From Citrus sinensis (lineage: Eukaryota > Streptophyta > Magnoliopsida > Sapindales > Rutaceae): a stretch of 64,000 nucleotides of DNA. Location of the stretch: positions 2,480,001 through 2,544,000 of the forward strand of contig NC_068563.1 of NCBI RefSeq assembly GCF_022201045.2, written 5' to 3'. Within the stretch, counting starts at the first letter, position 1. Every line of letters begins with the position of its first letter. The position numbers and the translations under genes were made by a program. Positions 11,166-23,864 of the stretch are shown here, piece by piece. The notes under the pieces were generated by a model. It ran no database searches, was not told the DNA's origin, and saw only the letters and a list, made by a program, of their open reading frames with translations.

Positions 11166-11985
11166 AGGGTGCGTTTGACACAATATATTGTATTATGCTG
11201 TATTGCATTATTTTAATGCTTGTGTATTGTATTATATTATATTGCATTAACATTGTATTATAATAATGTTGTACAATGTTTGGTGTTACACTGTACTGTA
11301 TTAATTTTTTTTGTGATTAACTTAAATTATGTATTTAGAAAATAAAATTTATTAGTACTTAGAAAAATATAAAATATAGAAGTCTTAAATTTTAGAAATT
11401 TAACATTATTTTTAGTATAAATATTAAAAAAAATTTTCATAAAGATTGAAGCTTATAGCCTTATAATCAACAACATAACATTTATTTTAAATTAATATTA
11501 TTTAAATTTTTTCATATATAAATATTTTTATTAGTTATATTAAATTTTTCTATATTAATTACTATAATATAATTAAATAACGTAATATCAAGCTAGATTC
11601 TTATTTTTATATATTATTTAAGTACTTATTAATCAATTTGATATATTAATTATTATATAATTAAATAATACATTATTTAGTAATATTTTTAATATAATAA
11701 AAATTAAAATATGAATAATAAATTATTCATTTATATTAATAATTATGATATAAAAATAAAAGAAAATAAAAATTTATATTATATTATATTAAAAAGTTAT
11801 ATTATTTATTATTATTTTTTAAAAGAAGAAGAAGCAGTAAATGCAAAAGCACAAAAGCTAATGCGGTAAACTGCCGCATTAGTATACCCCTTAATCTCTT
11901 GTAAAATTTTACCAAACATGATATTGGTATTAAACTAATGTGAACAGTATTTTAATACACTATAATTTCATGCACCAAACACAGT
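11166..11985. mobile_element. Possible non-autonomous DNA transposon (MITE-like)
   Basis: The ends look like imperfect inverted repeats: the left end reads GGGTGCGTTTGACACAATAT, and the right end read backwards is GACTGTGTTTGGTGCATGAA. Both carry the GTGTTTGGT-like core usual for plant hAT- or Mutator-type MITEs. The interior is very AT-rich and non-coding. I found no clear target-site duplication, so the limits are tentative. Confidence 0.4.
11858..11882. repeat. Perfect short inverted repeat
   Basis: CTAATGCGG and CCGCATTAG separated by 7 nt form a perfect 9-bp stem inside the MITE-like segment. It may be part of that element's subterminal structure. Confidence 0.85.
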
Positions 11986-13455
11986 CATATTTCAGTCTTC
12001 TTACTGTTTAAATAGTAGTGCTCAATTATAAATGAAAGTTGTGATGTTATTAATTATCATCATCGTCATCAATTCACCGTAATCTATTCAAATTCATTGT
12101 AAAACACAAGTATTATCTTTGTTTTTGTCCATATAGGAACACAATAGCTAGAGGTGATAATCCCGCTGAAGATTTGATCTGAAATAAATTGGTCGCATTT
12201 TTATCACCTTGTCAATTAGGGTGACTACGAGTTTGAGTAAGGGCGGAAGGTTACATACTTACATTTACCAGTGCAAATTTTTATTATATGTCAACTTGCT
12301 AGAAAACCCTCAAAAGATTTAGCTCAGAACAAAGCAATTTTACTTTTCTCAATTTAAATAGCGCTAGCACGATATGGCGGCTACGTGCATTTTGATTGAG
12401 TTATTAATTGTTGGAAAAATAGCGCTCAAGTGGCTATTTTGAGCGGAGTCCATTAGGTGTCAGTAAAAGAGATCAAGGTGATTCGGATACTCTTCCGTGA
12501 GTATTTCAAAATGATATATTTGTATGTTCAAAATGATGATCCAGTGAATGAGAAATTATTACTTAAAAATATACCCATAAAATTGGAAAAATTAAAAAAA
12601 AAAAAGTATTTGTCCCACTCGGAAAAGAGTAGTAAGGCTTGAAAGATTATATATATATTCAGAGCATAAGCACAGAGGCTATCTCATTTTTAGCTTGACT
12701 CGTGTGGGTGTTATTTCCCATTATTTCTTGGGAAATAATCGTTGTTCAAAGTCTTTGTTCCTAATCAGATATTGTTTGTAATTTACAATTATATTGTACT
12801 TATAAAGTTGCATGTTTGTTTCTAACATTAATATCTTATTGATATAAGATTAAAAATAAAAAAGAAAGATAAAATAAGAGAAAGTAAGGTAGGCAAAAAA
12901 AATTCTTGGAACTGACTGACTCAATCAAAATAAAAATCCTTCAATTCTCGCGTGAGAATTAAAGAGATCGTACTCATGCAGTATCTTAATTAAATTCTAT
13001 GTAATGATGAATAAATTATGCTGTATTTTACTCCTGCATGTGTCAAAATTTTAAGACTAAAGCCATAATCTAATTTTAGGACTTGTCCAGGAATTTAGTC
13101 ATGGAGGGAAGGCAAAGAAAGCAGACCTTTTCAAGAAAGGTTTATGCGACTAAGGTTTAACTCAAACCTCAGCAACATAAAAAGGAAGAACAGGTGATCG
13201 AGGATAATATAGCACAATAAAGAGAATGTAGATTGTTTATAAGACTGCAGAAGGCATCAAACAAGGTAGATACATCTTCCAAATTAAGTCGAACACAAAT
13301 CTATTTCAGGATCATAATTATACAGTGTATACAGACAAAACAAAGAAGAAAATAATAGATTATTCTACCTTTCTCAGTCATCAACCAAATGTTACATCCA
13401 TTTTCATCATTCTGTGCTTGCACTTAGCTCATCACCGAATTCTCCAGCCACAAAC

Positions 13456-13605
13456 CTGACACAAAAAGATTCAATCTTTTAGAGATATGACATACAATCA
13501 GATTAACAGAAGCACCTCTACAGATAATTGTCTCACTTGGTGCCAATGCTATTGCCAAAATATATTTCGAAAATTAGCGAAACATAAATGAGATCAAGTT
13601 GTCTC
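13456..13605 (-). other. Predicted 3' UTR intron (GC-AG) of F-box copy 2
   Basis: The position is homologous to the 3' UTR introns of the other F-box copies: the donor is 11 nt after the stop and the acceptor is GTGTCAG|GTTTGTGGCT. The donor reads GC rather than GT, so splicing may be weak or absent. Confidence 0.4.
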
Positions 13606-13616
13606 GCCTGGTCTTC

Positions 13617-14957
13617 TTATTCTTCCAAGATTTCTTTGCCCTTATCAGTTATCTTGTATGAGCTTGATTCAGTTTCAAGTTCTTGTCCGGTGGTAGTTTC
13701 ATCAGAAGAAGTAGACATTGTCGAAACCCCATCAATTTTCTTACATATAACAAGACACTCCATGTAAGCATCCCCATAGTAGCACCATGGCTCACCGCGA
13801 ACTGTTAGTCTCCTGGCTGTTCGATACCTGGGATGAAATGAAAGCAATGCCCAATTGTATACTGTCCCGACTAGAAGTTCCCCCTTTCTCCAATTTCCTA
13901 GTATCTTGCCTACACCTGAATGTATTGTAACATTATACAGCTTTGTCCAAGACTCAATTGAACCATACTCATTCATCAACCAAATGCTACAACTAAGAAA
14001 AGCCTCATCTCTAGCATGTGAATGATAATGCAGCAAAGCAAGCGATTGTTTGATTACCGCAACAGAGATCTTTTGCACTTCCCTTTCTCCGAATTTAACT
14101 GTATCGCTCATCACACCGTTTGGCAAATTAAATTCCTTAAATACCTCACCATACATATCAAACACGGCCACAACCAATTGAGAAACTGATCTCTCATCAC
14201 TCCCTTCATAATATCCAATCCAATGCACAGCTCCATTTACAGAGGCATGCACTGAATTTCTTTTAATCAAAAAAGGCGGTGCAGCCTCAGTGATGTTCTC
14301 CCACTCTCCTGTACTTAGAGTTAAAACATCAATAATTTCTACAACCCTTTTAGAAACTACACAAGAAGTCTCCAAATGATACACAATTCTCACAACCTTA
14401 TAGTCATTAGTCTTGGGGACATACCCGAATCCGAAAATGGAAACAAGAATTTTTCCTTGAGAAAATTGAATAGAAGGGCCATATTGCCCGTACCCAAAAG
14501 ATTGTTGGTCAATTTTGGCCACAGGGGAATGAATTGGAAACGTTTTAAAAGAATAACCAACAGAAGGGTTCCAAATAAGTAAAGATTGCGGCAGCCTTTC
14601 AGCTTTAGAAATCTCAAGCAAACACACTAACCCACAACAAAAACCAATAATCATGTATCTGGAGAGTCCATGATCAAATGGCAATTCTAATTCCTCATGA
14701 TAATGGTCACTAATCGAGTAATCGCCATGGTGTAATGTGAAAATTTCTCTCTGTTCATCCATGTCGTAGTAGCTTACAAGGAACCTAGTGACATTGTTTG
14801 TGTTCTTGAAAGAGAGCTTGTTGTATTCAGAAATAAAATTGGGGTTGGTGATTACAGAGCACCATGATTTACATACGCACCTGCAATCTAAAACTGTTTT
14901 TGCTGGCAGCCTGAAGAAGATTTCAGCCAGTACTTGGTCAGGTAAGTAATCTGACAT
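13617..14957 (-). CDS. F-box protein with FBA domain, copy 2
   Basis: Intact 446-residue coding region starting MSDYLPDQVLAEIFFRLPAK. The frame stays open 36 codons further upstream into a lysine-rich stretch, but without an ATG, and the paralogues also start with MSDxxP, so 14957 is the start. The F-box is at about 3-45; the FBA region follows with LIWNPSVGYSFKTFP, FGYVPKTNDYKVVRIVY, ASVNGAVHWIGYY and IWLMNEYGSIESWTKLYN. The predicted role is as an SCF ubiquitin ligase substrate receptor with unknown target. The C-terminus is longer than in copy 1 and ends ITDKGKEILEE. A probable 3' UTR intron (13456-13605) would use a GC donor (CCAG|GCGAG), unlike the GT donors of its paralogues. Confidence 0.93.
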   Translation of the reverse strand: MSDYLPDQVLAEIFFRLPAKTVLDCRCVCKSWCSVITNPNFISEYNKLSFKNTNNVTRFLVSYYDMDEQREIFTLHHGDYSISDHYHEELELPFDHGLSRYMIIGFCCGLVCLLEISKAERLPQSLLIWNPSVGYSFKTFPIHSPVAKIDQQSFGYGQYGPSIQFSQGKILVSIFGFGYVPKTNDYKVVRIVYHLETSCVVSKRVVEIIDVLTLSTGEWENITEAAPPFLIKRNSVHASVNGAVHWIGYYEGSDERSVSQLVVAVFDMYGEVFKEFNLPNGVMSDTVKFGEREVQKISVAVIKQSLALLHYHSHARDEAFLSCSIWLMNEYGSIESWTKLYNVTIHSGVGKILGNWRKGELLVGTVYNWALLSFHPRYRTARRLTVRGEPWCYYGDAYMECLVICKKIDGVSTMSTSSDETTTGQELETESSSYKITDKGKEILEE

Positions 14958-15175
14958 TTTCTTCTTCTTCTCCTGGCTCTCTTGCTTCTGCTTTTGCCTT
15001 TCTTTTTTTCTTTTTCGCTTCTGCTTGTGCTTCTTGCTGTTCGCTTTATGAAACGCATTGCACACAATCTTGTAACTTCAAACTTGACAATCATATGCCA
15101 AGTAAGCAAGTGGCTTTAGTCTTCGTCTATCAATCGGTTGTCAGCTCAGCTATTAGTAATGGGACTCTGACGCCT

Positions 15176-15181
15176 CACGTG
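15176..15181. promoter_or_regulatory. G-box CACGTG upstream of F-box copy 2
   Basis: CACGTG lies 219 bp upstream of the ATG at 14957, in the block that recurs at 5205-5290. Retention of CACGTG in both blocks suggests a functional bZIP/bHLH site, but this is inference. Confidence 0.45.
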
Positions 15182-16168
15182 GATAATTCACGAATTTACG
15201 GACAACTTATTAACGTTATACAATAATGTAACGGGCCTCTGTTGCCGTGAGTCGTTCCGAAGTAACTACCGTTACATTACTGTAACGGTGAGGTCCACCA
15301 CTTCTCCTACTACCAGGCTACCGGCCGACCACTACTACAAACAGGACAAAGCATGCATCCAAATCCAAAGCACATATTTGTTGCGCCTTACAGTAACGCA
15401 CAAATAGAGGCTTGTAAAATGCCTTTAATTTATTCAATTATTCCCTTTCATTTCAATGCATTATCTTTTTATTTTTTTTTCCGATGTGTATTATTGTTTT
15501 TCTCTCAATTAGGCTTGGTAAAATCCTGGGTTCAGTCCAAGTTTGGTGTTGTCCGGGACCGGCATGGATGAGTGAAATGGCTGCCTGGATCGGGATTTAA
15601 GCCCGACTTTTCCACGTGTGGGCCGGGTCAAGCCTCGAGCTCGGATTTTTTATATAGGCTTCAAAGCCTGCATGTGTTCTTCTTTCATTTTTATTCTTTC
15701 ATTTCTCTCACCCAAATATCTACAATTGAACACACTTATGTATCGTCAACATGCAACATGCATGCACGTTTCTTCTGTGTCATACTACAAGGTTTGATAA
15801 ATCTCAAGCTTTAAAAAAGAAAATAATCAAATGCCAAACCTTTAACATACTAACAATACAAATTTTATACAAATAATAAATAAAAATTATTTCAATATCC
15901 TTTCTATTATATAAATTCATCCAATTTCTAATCTAAATTCATTCAATTTATATAAAAAAAAATTAAATTCAACAACACAATAATCACCAAATACATCTAA
16001 ATAACATCCAACATATCATAAGTTTATAATTACGATACCAATTACCAATACAACATATGAAAATCCTAAAATGATCAACAACTCAAAAAATAGTTCATAA
16101 AAGAGTCTCAAAATACTCTCATGTAAAATAAGTAAATAACAAGTTGATGTTTAATTAAAAAAAAGAGT
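15182..16168. other. Intergenic / 3' flank of hAT element
   Basis: Contains a short inverted repeat (ATAATGTAACGG near 15222 against CCGTTACATTA near 15269) and, at 15510-15640, a GGGCCGGG-bearing stretch like the subterminal DNA of plant hAT elements. It may be the 3' end of the hAT pseudogene beside it. No gene seen. Confidence 0.35.
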
Positions 16169-18361
16169 TCATGTCATGCTGCTAGACGCTTGTGGCCCAT
16201 CATCATCATTAGAAATTACCTCTTCCCCAATAAAAATCTCATCTTCCAGAACTCCACCTAACAATAAAAATAACACATTAAGATTCAAAGCATTTTAATC
16301 AAACAAATACTACTAAAATATAATTCAAATAACTTTATACCTTGAGAAGTAGAAGCCCAAATCCAATTCTGAGCACACATTAATGCTTCCAGAGTGGCAG
16401 GAAGAAGTTTACTACGATGCAAACTCAAACATTTGCCAATGGTACTAAAAGTTGACTAAGAGGCAACAATGGATATAAGAATGGCTAAGATATCCTTAGT
16501 TAATTCAGCCAAAATAGGATATTGGCTCGTGTGCCTCTTTCAAAAGGCTATAAAATATCAAAGTCTGGAGTGACATCCAACAATTCCTCATCTAAATACT
16601 TATCCAACTCCGACTTAGTTACCTTAGCACACTTATTTTGGCTTCGAAATGTTTCAAACTCATCTACATCCCAATATTTATTTGAATTCGAACAAGATTC
16701 AAAATGAGAAATTTCCGATCTAGAATTCTGCTCACCACTCACAACCGTTTCTTTCGATTCATATTCTTTCACTAAATCATGACAAAGCTAATGTGCACTC
16801 TCAATATGCTTATCTACTGTATCATTATATATCTTTAGGAAATAAAAATCAATTAACATCATCTTATATCTTGGGTCAAGTACAATAGATACAACTAACA
16901 TTGAATTAATGTCATTCCCATATTTATTAAATTTGTTAGCCATTTTATCAGCCATAATCTTAATAGCAAGGTTTTTAGTAGTGCACCACCTATTAACTAA
17001 CAATTTTATTTTACATATCAACGGAAAGAACAAATTAGTAGTTGAATATTTTGTACCCAAAAACATCTCCGTTAACATGTAAAATGATTTCAAATACTCC
17101 ACTATTATGACTACCAAATCCCACTCCTCATCACTTGGCAAGCTCTTATATTGAGGCTCACGTTGTTGCAACCAAGAAAAATTACTTTTATACATCAATG
17201 CTACTTTAAGCATGGCATAAGTAGAGTTCTAACGAGTAAGACAATCTAATTTCAATTTTTTTTACAATTAATTTGTGATTGTCTAGTAGCTAGCTCAAAA
17301 GTTTCAAGAAAAAACACTTCTATACGAGTAACTCACACTCTCTCTAATCTTTCCAACCCCATTTTCTATAACTTTCAACCCATCTCGCACAACCAAGTAT
17401 AATATATGAGCAGTACATCTCATATGAAAAAATTTACCACTAGAAATTAAGGTATCAATATCAAACCTTAACAACAATTTCTCCACCATCGCGTCATTAG
17501 TGGTACAATTCTCCAATATCACCGAGGATAACTTTCTATCCACATTCCAATCCAATAGACATTATACTAACTCATTAGAAAGGGCATCAACAGTATGGGG
17601 GCTTAGAACATAGATAAACCTATCAAATATTCAAGTGTTGGAATAAAATACACAAACTTAAAATGTTATAACAATTTAAACTTGAAAACAAATATAATAT
17701 AAGTGATAAAAAACTTAAAAGAGAAATTAAGATAATAAAAAATTATAGACAAATTACCTTAAGATTCGACTATGCAATTTCTAGTAGTTGTCAATGAAAT
17801 GGGATGTCATAACCATATATCCTTTTTTCTGATTACTAGCTGTCCATAAATATGTAGTAATGGCCACTCTATCATGATTTTTCTTCAATAAATGCAAAGT
17901 CTTAACCTTCTTGATTTGATATAACTTCAAGATCTCGCTCTTCAAAGTGTTTTTGCTCATTGGATTTACTACATGGTTAGCATGTGCCATCATTTCTCGA
18001 AAGCCTATTTATTCCACAAATCTAAGTGGAAGCTCATGCATTATAACTATTCTTGCTATCAAACTATGTAAAACGTTTTGATCAAAACTGCCATAACTAA
18101 TGCCACAAGTTCCACCCTCTCTTTTAATGACTTTGAGACTTCTTTGAAGTGCTTCATCTATTTTCGGTTGACGCTTCTTAAACAAAATTCCACGTGTCTA
18201 TTCGAAGTTGAAGTCCCTGATTGGTATCTTGCTTTTAAAATTGCACTACAATGCATGCACTTTGAATTTTGTTCTCCATTAACAATTATTTTTGTAAAGT
18301 GCTCCCAAAGCATTAGAGACTTTCTTCCTTTTTCCGATTTCTTGTTTTCTCTTCTTATCAT
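16169..18361 (-). pseudogene. hAT transposase (BED zinc finger, RICESLEEPER-like), decayed
   Basis: Fragments of one transposase lie in order on the minus strand. A BED finger comes first (18158-18361; WEHFTKI, CMHC and H-x4-C ligands). The catalytic-fold segment follows (17304-17555; DWNVDRKLSSVILENCTTND and HMRCTAHILYLVVRDGL). Next is the DUF4413-like region (16788-17213; TEMFLGTKYSTTNLFF, SIVLDPRYKM), then the linker (16548-16772) and the hAT-C dimerisation domain (16341-16500; IVAS-stop-STFS, LEALMCAQNWIW). A short last exon (16169-16257) is joined through an intact-looking intron (16258-16340). Several in-frame stops and frameshifts, including TAG in the SxASESxFS motif, make it non-functional. 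Plant hAT elements move by cut and paste and leave 8-bp target duplications; I could not identify the termini. Confidence 0.9.
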
Positions 18362-19489
18362 TCACGATTGACACTGAAATTTCCTCAACCGCATTATCAC
18401 ACCACACACATAACTAAAGTCAATTATTTCATAACCATACATTTGTTTCACTAACCAAAAATAAACCTAATTTAATCCACTCAAACACACTCAACTTATT
18501 CCACTAACAATTACTACACCTAACATTAAAAAAAAAAATTACTTTTCTAACAATTTATCACACCTATCATGGTAAAAACTTATAATTTCATAACAAAGGG
18601 CGCAGATCCTCCTCGACAATGACTTAACTTTTTTGAACCTCCAAAATCCAAGCTTAACATCCGTTTATCTATTTGAAGTCTTGAATTTTGTAAAATTAAT
18701 ATTTTACCTAATAAATACGCAAAAATACATAAAATCAAATATTTTCATAATATTTTACATAATTACATATGTAAATTATAATATAAGTAAAAAAATAATA
18801 TTTTCACCCCTTAGTAAACATATGATTTTTAACACTAATCACAACGAATTACATTTGGGTATTTACTCAAATAAAAAATTAGATCAATGAAACTTTCTAG
18901 ATCACAATAAAATTCTCATAACTTTGGGTGAAAACAAATCCATCTCTCCGGACAATGCTTTTTTAAAAGAAAATTCATTCAAATTTCATATAAGCCGCAC
19001 CAAAACATGTTTAATTCATATACAAATACTGGCTGAGGTAACTCAAGCCAAATCCACCATACAAGCTGAGTAATTGTCCCTTACAGAACTTGTTGTAATC
19101 CTCCATGAGTTTGATTATGATACTCCATGCACTAAAAATAACAAAACAGATAAGTCTAATGTTACATACATCTCCATAATTTTGTGCTTCCTCTTTACCA
19201 ATGCTAGCCGAAAGCCTGATAATTGATATAACACTGAGGCAATTGTTCAATATTACAATACAGGTAATAATAAAGCAACATTAGGCCATTGTCACAACTC
19301 AGACGCATATAATTAATGATAAATATATCCTGCCAAGCGAGCCACAAATCAGAGTAAATTGTTCTATATTACAATATATATGTTCATTGCTGCGTCAAAA
19401 TAAAGAAGATATAGGAAATAGGGATAAATTGAGCAATTAATAGAGAAGGATATATAAGTGAGATCAAAAGTCATGCCTTTCTTATGATC
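18362..19489. other. Intergenic / 5' flank of hAT, F-box pseudogene 3' region
   Basis: AT-rich DNA. The block at about 19160-19215 (minus) matches the 3' UTR exon found downstream of the intact F-box genes (CTAGC and CATCTCCATAATTTTGTG landmarks), so the pseudogene's original transcript end lies here. No other gene seen. Confidence 0.45.
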
Positions 19490-20370
19490 AGTTGTCTGAA
19501 CTCCTCTTGTCTCGCCACAGTGAGCCACATCAGAACAAGTTGCAATGGAATGCCTTGGCATCCCAAAAACCCGACGTACTCTTTTCATCAAAACTAGACT
19601 CTTCATGTATGTATCCATGCAAAAGTCCAGGCATCACTGTTAATTCCAAGTCTGTGGATATTCCAATTCACAGTATCAACTGCAACCAGCTCCCCATTAT
19701 GTCTTGTCACTAGGAGAACTTCTTCGTTTTTCCTAAGCCCCATCGTCTTCCCTAAGCCTAATCTTAGATCAATTTTGAATTGCTTCGTCCAGGACTCTGC
19801 TACACCATAGTCATTCGTCATCTAAGTAATACAGCCATCATAGATCGGGCTATTTTGCCACTCTGTGTAATATTGCATTAAAGCAAGTGGTTGATCATGC
19901 ACCCCAATACACAATTGTCGCCACCAGCCACCTTATGGTCGATACTCACAGGATCAAAACCCATTTCCGCAAAAGGGTTCTGTGTGGCTACGCAGAACGA
20001 ATTCAAAAGGAATTCTATTCCAACGCGAGATTCTAAAGAAGGGTTCCATATAACTAGACTATTTGTGCCACCTATAGTACGTCCAGGCAAACACAATTAA
20101 CCGCAACGCAGACCAATTATCACAAAATAGCCCTTTAAATGGACTAAACAACTGACCATTTTAGTGTAATGTGAATCTTCCTTCGTGATTTGGTGTATCA
20201 TAGTGCCTTAAAATTAGCTTAGAACGGTCAGCGTTCTTGATGCTAAACAGGGTGTATTTAAGGATAGGGGAGTAACATAATCTGCAGACGAGCTTGAAGT
20301 CTATAAGCGATTTTGAGGACAGTGTTAGGAGGATCTGAACTACAACTTCCTCACATATGTAGTCTGACAT
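19490..20370 (-). pseudogene. F-box/FBA pseudogene related to the gene at 24051-25289
   Basis: Begins MSDYICEEVVVQILL and can be followed through IWNPSLESRVGIEF, MGFDPVSIDHKV, YGVAESWTKQFKIDLRLGLG and CGETRGVQ, all closest to the F-box gene at 24051-25289. It carries a stop after FTLH, so the frame ends after about 70 residues. A deletion of about 320 bp relative to that gene directly joins the DHKV region to the NCVLGCMINH region (comparable to about 24478-24795 there), and another stop lies before MTNDYGVAES. It cannot make a full F-box protein; an N-terminal F-box-only peptide is conceivable but unlikely. Confidence 0.92.
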
Positions 20371-22300
20371 GACACGTATTTGCATCCACAAGATCTTTTG
20401 CCGATCGATGCTGCTGTTTCTTGGCTTCGACAGAATCTGCGATTCAGTTCAACTTGTAAAACAAGAGATTTTTCACATGTGTCGTGCTTTTATTGAAGCA
20501 TTTTGAAAACAAAGTTGCTGTGAGGTGACGTTGCGTTGCGCGCCCGCGTGAATTTCTGGCATTTGGCAAAGTCCCTTGAGATATTTCAAGGCATTTTTCA
20601 GCTGGAATCTTGGTTGTAGGGTAGGTTGATTATAGCTTTTCATTCAAAAGTAAATTTATGTCCAAGGAAAAATTAGTTATTTAGTCGTGGTTTATAACTT
20701 CATGTGATCATATTCTCTCTTAAATCTTAATAAAATATTTCCTAATTTTTTCACAATTTTATTACTGTGGCAGTCATTTTGACAACCCAAACTTTTAATC
20801 AATCTCTATCTAGTTGTAAACGTTCACCTAGAACAAAAATTATTTGATCCTACAAGAACAAATACTACTTGAATTCAACAACTGAGAGAATCAAGAACAC
20901 TATACTCGCCATCTCAGAAAAATAGCAATGGCAGCAGCAAAGAGAAACGTGATCTGCTAAGATAATTACGACCACACCAGAACTCTTGAAGAAACCTTTT
21001 TTTCACTCTTTTTGGTTCCTTTTTTCAACAAAATTTCTTAAACTCTTTGCCAAAAATTTTCCATAAAATTTTATCAAATTCTTGATTTCTGATTTTATTT
21101 GGGAATTGTTCTCCGTTCCCTTCTTTATGCAGCGAGTTTAATTTAGGATTCATGAAATTCAAGAAAAACAAAAAAAAATTATTGATTATTTACAACAAGT
21201 TTGATGAAAGAATATTTTCGCTGATTGATGAAATATTCTTTTGAGTGTGACTTGAGCAGCCAAATTCTTTAGACTTACATGTTTGATTAATAAGAAATTA
21301 TTTTGAAAAGGTCAATAATTTTGATTTGATTTTTAAGGAAATAAAAAAAGTCAACAAATTTTGACTATTGAAGTTTTATGGACGGATGGGGCTATTTGTG
21401 CTCTAAGAGATACTTTGAACACTTTTTTATTTTAAAATATATTTTATTATAAAATAAACTTTAATGAGATTATTAAAAAAGACGTAATTACTTTAACTTA
21501 AAAATAAAAATACTTTACACACCCGTTTATTATAAATCCTAAATTTTTATTTACTTGATCAATTCATCATCTCAGGCTCATGGAAGATACAAAACCAAAA
21601 TTGTACATTCTTCATTGGTACACAGATCAACACCCCAATTTTCACCAATGAGCTTCAATTACATCTCACAAATCACATTAATAAAAAAATTATAATAGAT
21701 TCTGTAACTTATAGCTTGCATTGAATGTTCTAATAGCAAGAATGATGATTCATAAAAGAAAAAAAAAAGGCATTCATGAAAGGATTAAACAATTTGCTGC
21801 AGCTCTTAATTGTTGTGAAGGAACTCAGAATTTTTCAATAAGAACAATTATCAATTAATAATACATCTACAACTACAAATTGATTCTTCAAATATTTTAA
21901 TATTCTGAAAGAGTAGTGATTCCTTTCAGAATAATCTTATCGTCAAATATGTTTTAAGAAAGCAAAAACAAGAGAATACAAATAAAGAAAACGAAGAAGA
22001 AGAAGAATACAGTGGGTGTTGAGAAAAATAATTAAGGTTATTTTTGAGATTTAATAAAGTATGTATAGTAAAAGTTTAATTTTTTATTTTTACATGTACT
22101 CTTAAGTGATTAAGAATAGATTTTAGAGTAAAAATAGTCTTACCCTTTGTGTACTTTGACCCGCGTCAATCCTAAATATGTAGTGAACTCGTTTAGATCT
22201 CAAGTTCAATTACATCGTGTAGTTGGGTAGTTAAGACCTTGACAAGTTAACGCAGCGTTTTTATTATTAAGAATAAAATTAGGCTCGGATATTTTATTTC
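20371..22300. other. Intergenic
   Basis: About 1.9 kb of AT-rich DNA with no recognisable gene, RNA or transposon structure. It holds the promoter side of the F-box pseudogene and, at its right, the start of the phytocyanin upstream region. Confidence 0.4.
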
Positions 22301-22351
22301 CTTTTTTAATCAGGGACATAAAAGCCTTGAGATCGAAAGGAGTTGACTATA

Positions 22352-22549
22352 TGATTCTCTTAAATATCGAACGGCATGGATTGGTCAATTCCTTAAAAAA
22401 ATATGGATGGATATTTTATGCTAGTTTTGTTTTTAATTAATGAAATATTTGCTACGAAATCTTCTCTTTCCCAGTAGAGCACAATTATACTACTTTAAAT
22501 ATCTCCTCTCTTAGCATTATTTTAGTTGTGATAGTTAATTAGTGGTGCC
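22352..22549 (+). promoter_or_regulatory. Phytocyanin promoter (duplicated block)
   Basis: The stretch 22352-22395 is repeated almost exactly at 26583-26626 (shared AAATATCGAACGGCATGGAT). It lies upstream of the intact phytocyanin here and of the truncated phytocyanin copy there, where a LINE now separates it from its gene. Retention suggests it belonged to the duplicated unit; a function as a promoter element is inferred. Confidence 0.55.
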
Positions 22550-23417
22550 ATGTCTTTTGTTTTGTCAAAGACTTCTATTGCTCTGTTGTTGGTAATGGCC
22601 ATTGTTTCCAGGGTTTCTTTTGGTGCTGTTTACAAAGTCGGTGATGATGCTGGTTGGTCTATTCCAAATGCGCAGAGTGTTAATTACAATGCTTGGGCTG
22701 AGGCTATAGACTTCCATGTTGGCGACATTCTTTGTAAGCTTAAGCCATTTTAATTTCCTTTGTTTGTGAATAAACATCAAGTTCTTTAATAAATTAGGTT
22801 TAGAGTCGGTCCATATATATTGTTGCTTTTAATTACTTTTATGAACTCTAGTTGTTTTCAAACAGTTCAGTCTCAAATTCTGGAGGTTAAAAAACTGATT
22901 TCAGTTTTACTTATTTTCACTATGCATTAACATCTTTGATTATTATACGATGTTATATTTTTTCATTACAAGTGAGACCATTATAAGTATAAACCTTGGG
23001 GCTATGTCGCTGAGACTGTGTACAATTGTTAATATTAATCCAGCATTCGAGTACAACTCCTTATTTCACAGTGTGTTGGAAGTGAGCCGCGACGCTTACG
23101 AGTCCTGCAACACACAATCTCCGATGAAATCATACACAACTGGCAAGGACTCGATTACGTTAGAATCATCAGATCCTCGCTACTTCATTTGTGGAGCACC
23201 AGGGCACTGCCAAATGGGAATGAAACTTGAAATTAGAACAAATGGTGCCGGCAATTCGCCTAACGTTCCAACAAGGCCAATGCTGCAGTTGTCACCGTAT
23301 TCATCTCCTGGCTGGAACCCATGGCTCGAATCTTCCGCTTGGCAGCTTCCGCTTGCGACAAAGCTTGTGATAGCTGTGGCTGCTCTTGCAATTTTTTCTA
23401 TTGGTTTCATTTATTAG
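22550..23417 (+). CDS. Phytocyanin / blue copper protein (uclacyanin-like), GPI-anchored
   Basis: Two exons, 22550-22733 and 23044-23417, with a 310-bp GT-AG intron whose removal restores GDILSFEYN (185 residues). A signal peptide (about 1-25) is followed by a plastocyanin-like domain starting VYKVGDDAGW. All type I copper ligands are present: His in FHSV, Cys in YFICG, His in PGHC and Met in QMGM. Disulphide cysteines occur in YESCN and PGHC. A Pro/Ser-rich linker leads to a hydrophobic tail (LVIAVAALAIFSIGFIY) expected to be replaced by a GPI anchor. Members are extracellular, cell-surface electron-transfer or signalling proteins involved in cell wall, pollen tube or stress functions; the substrate is unknown. 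The F-box gene 0.6 kb downstream is convergent, and the same pair is duplicated at 33.3-34.0 kb. Confidence 0.93.
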
Positions 23418-23864
23418 CTAGGGAAGATTTGTAAGTAATTTTGCTATTAATGTGGTTGTAAGGAATGAGAATGATCAGAGTTGTTGAGAGATGGTATTGT
23501 TGATGAATTTTAGTGATAATATATATGGATATAGTACTTTTTTAAAGACTTAACGACTAATAAGAAATTGTCTGCTTTGAACTTCAGACACGCATTCTTT
23601 TCATAATCTTGTTCTTGATACGATCTAAGTCCATTCAAAAGAGAAGTCATCTCGCTAGTCTACTTTGCTAATAATTAAGCAATGATCAATCAAATAATAT
23701 ATAACAGCAAAAACTAAACATCTTTCATTCTGATGGATAAAAACGACAATATAAAAAGAGACCCATGTTTCAGAACTGAAAATGAAAAAACAGATAGGTT
23801 TGATGTTTGCATACATCTCCATTATTTTGTGTTTGCTCTTTGCTCTTCACTGATCCTAGCCACC

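Larger units (their letters stand above)
10621..13440. other. Intergenic with transposon-like segments
   Basis: No gene. A short (TA)n tract lies at about 10712-10732. A GC-richer stretch at 10770-10955 with GGGCCC and GGGCC motifs resembles subterminal DNA of plant hAT elements. A probable non-autonomous element is described at 11166-11985. The remainder is AT-rich and unrecognised. Confidence 0.4.

Noticed and set aside
14958..15065. A lysine-rich 36-residue N-terminal extension of F-box copy 2
   Set aside because: The frame is open but contains no ATG (it begins at GTG), and paralogues start with MSDxxP at the equivalent of 14957.
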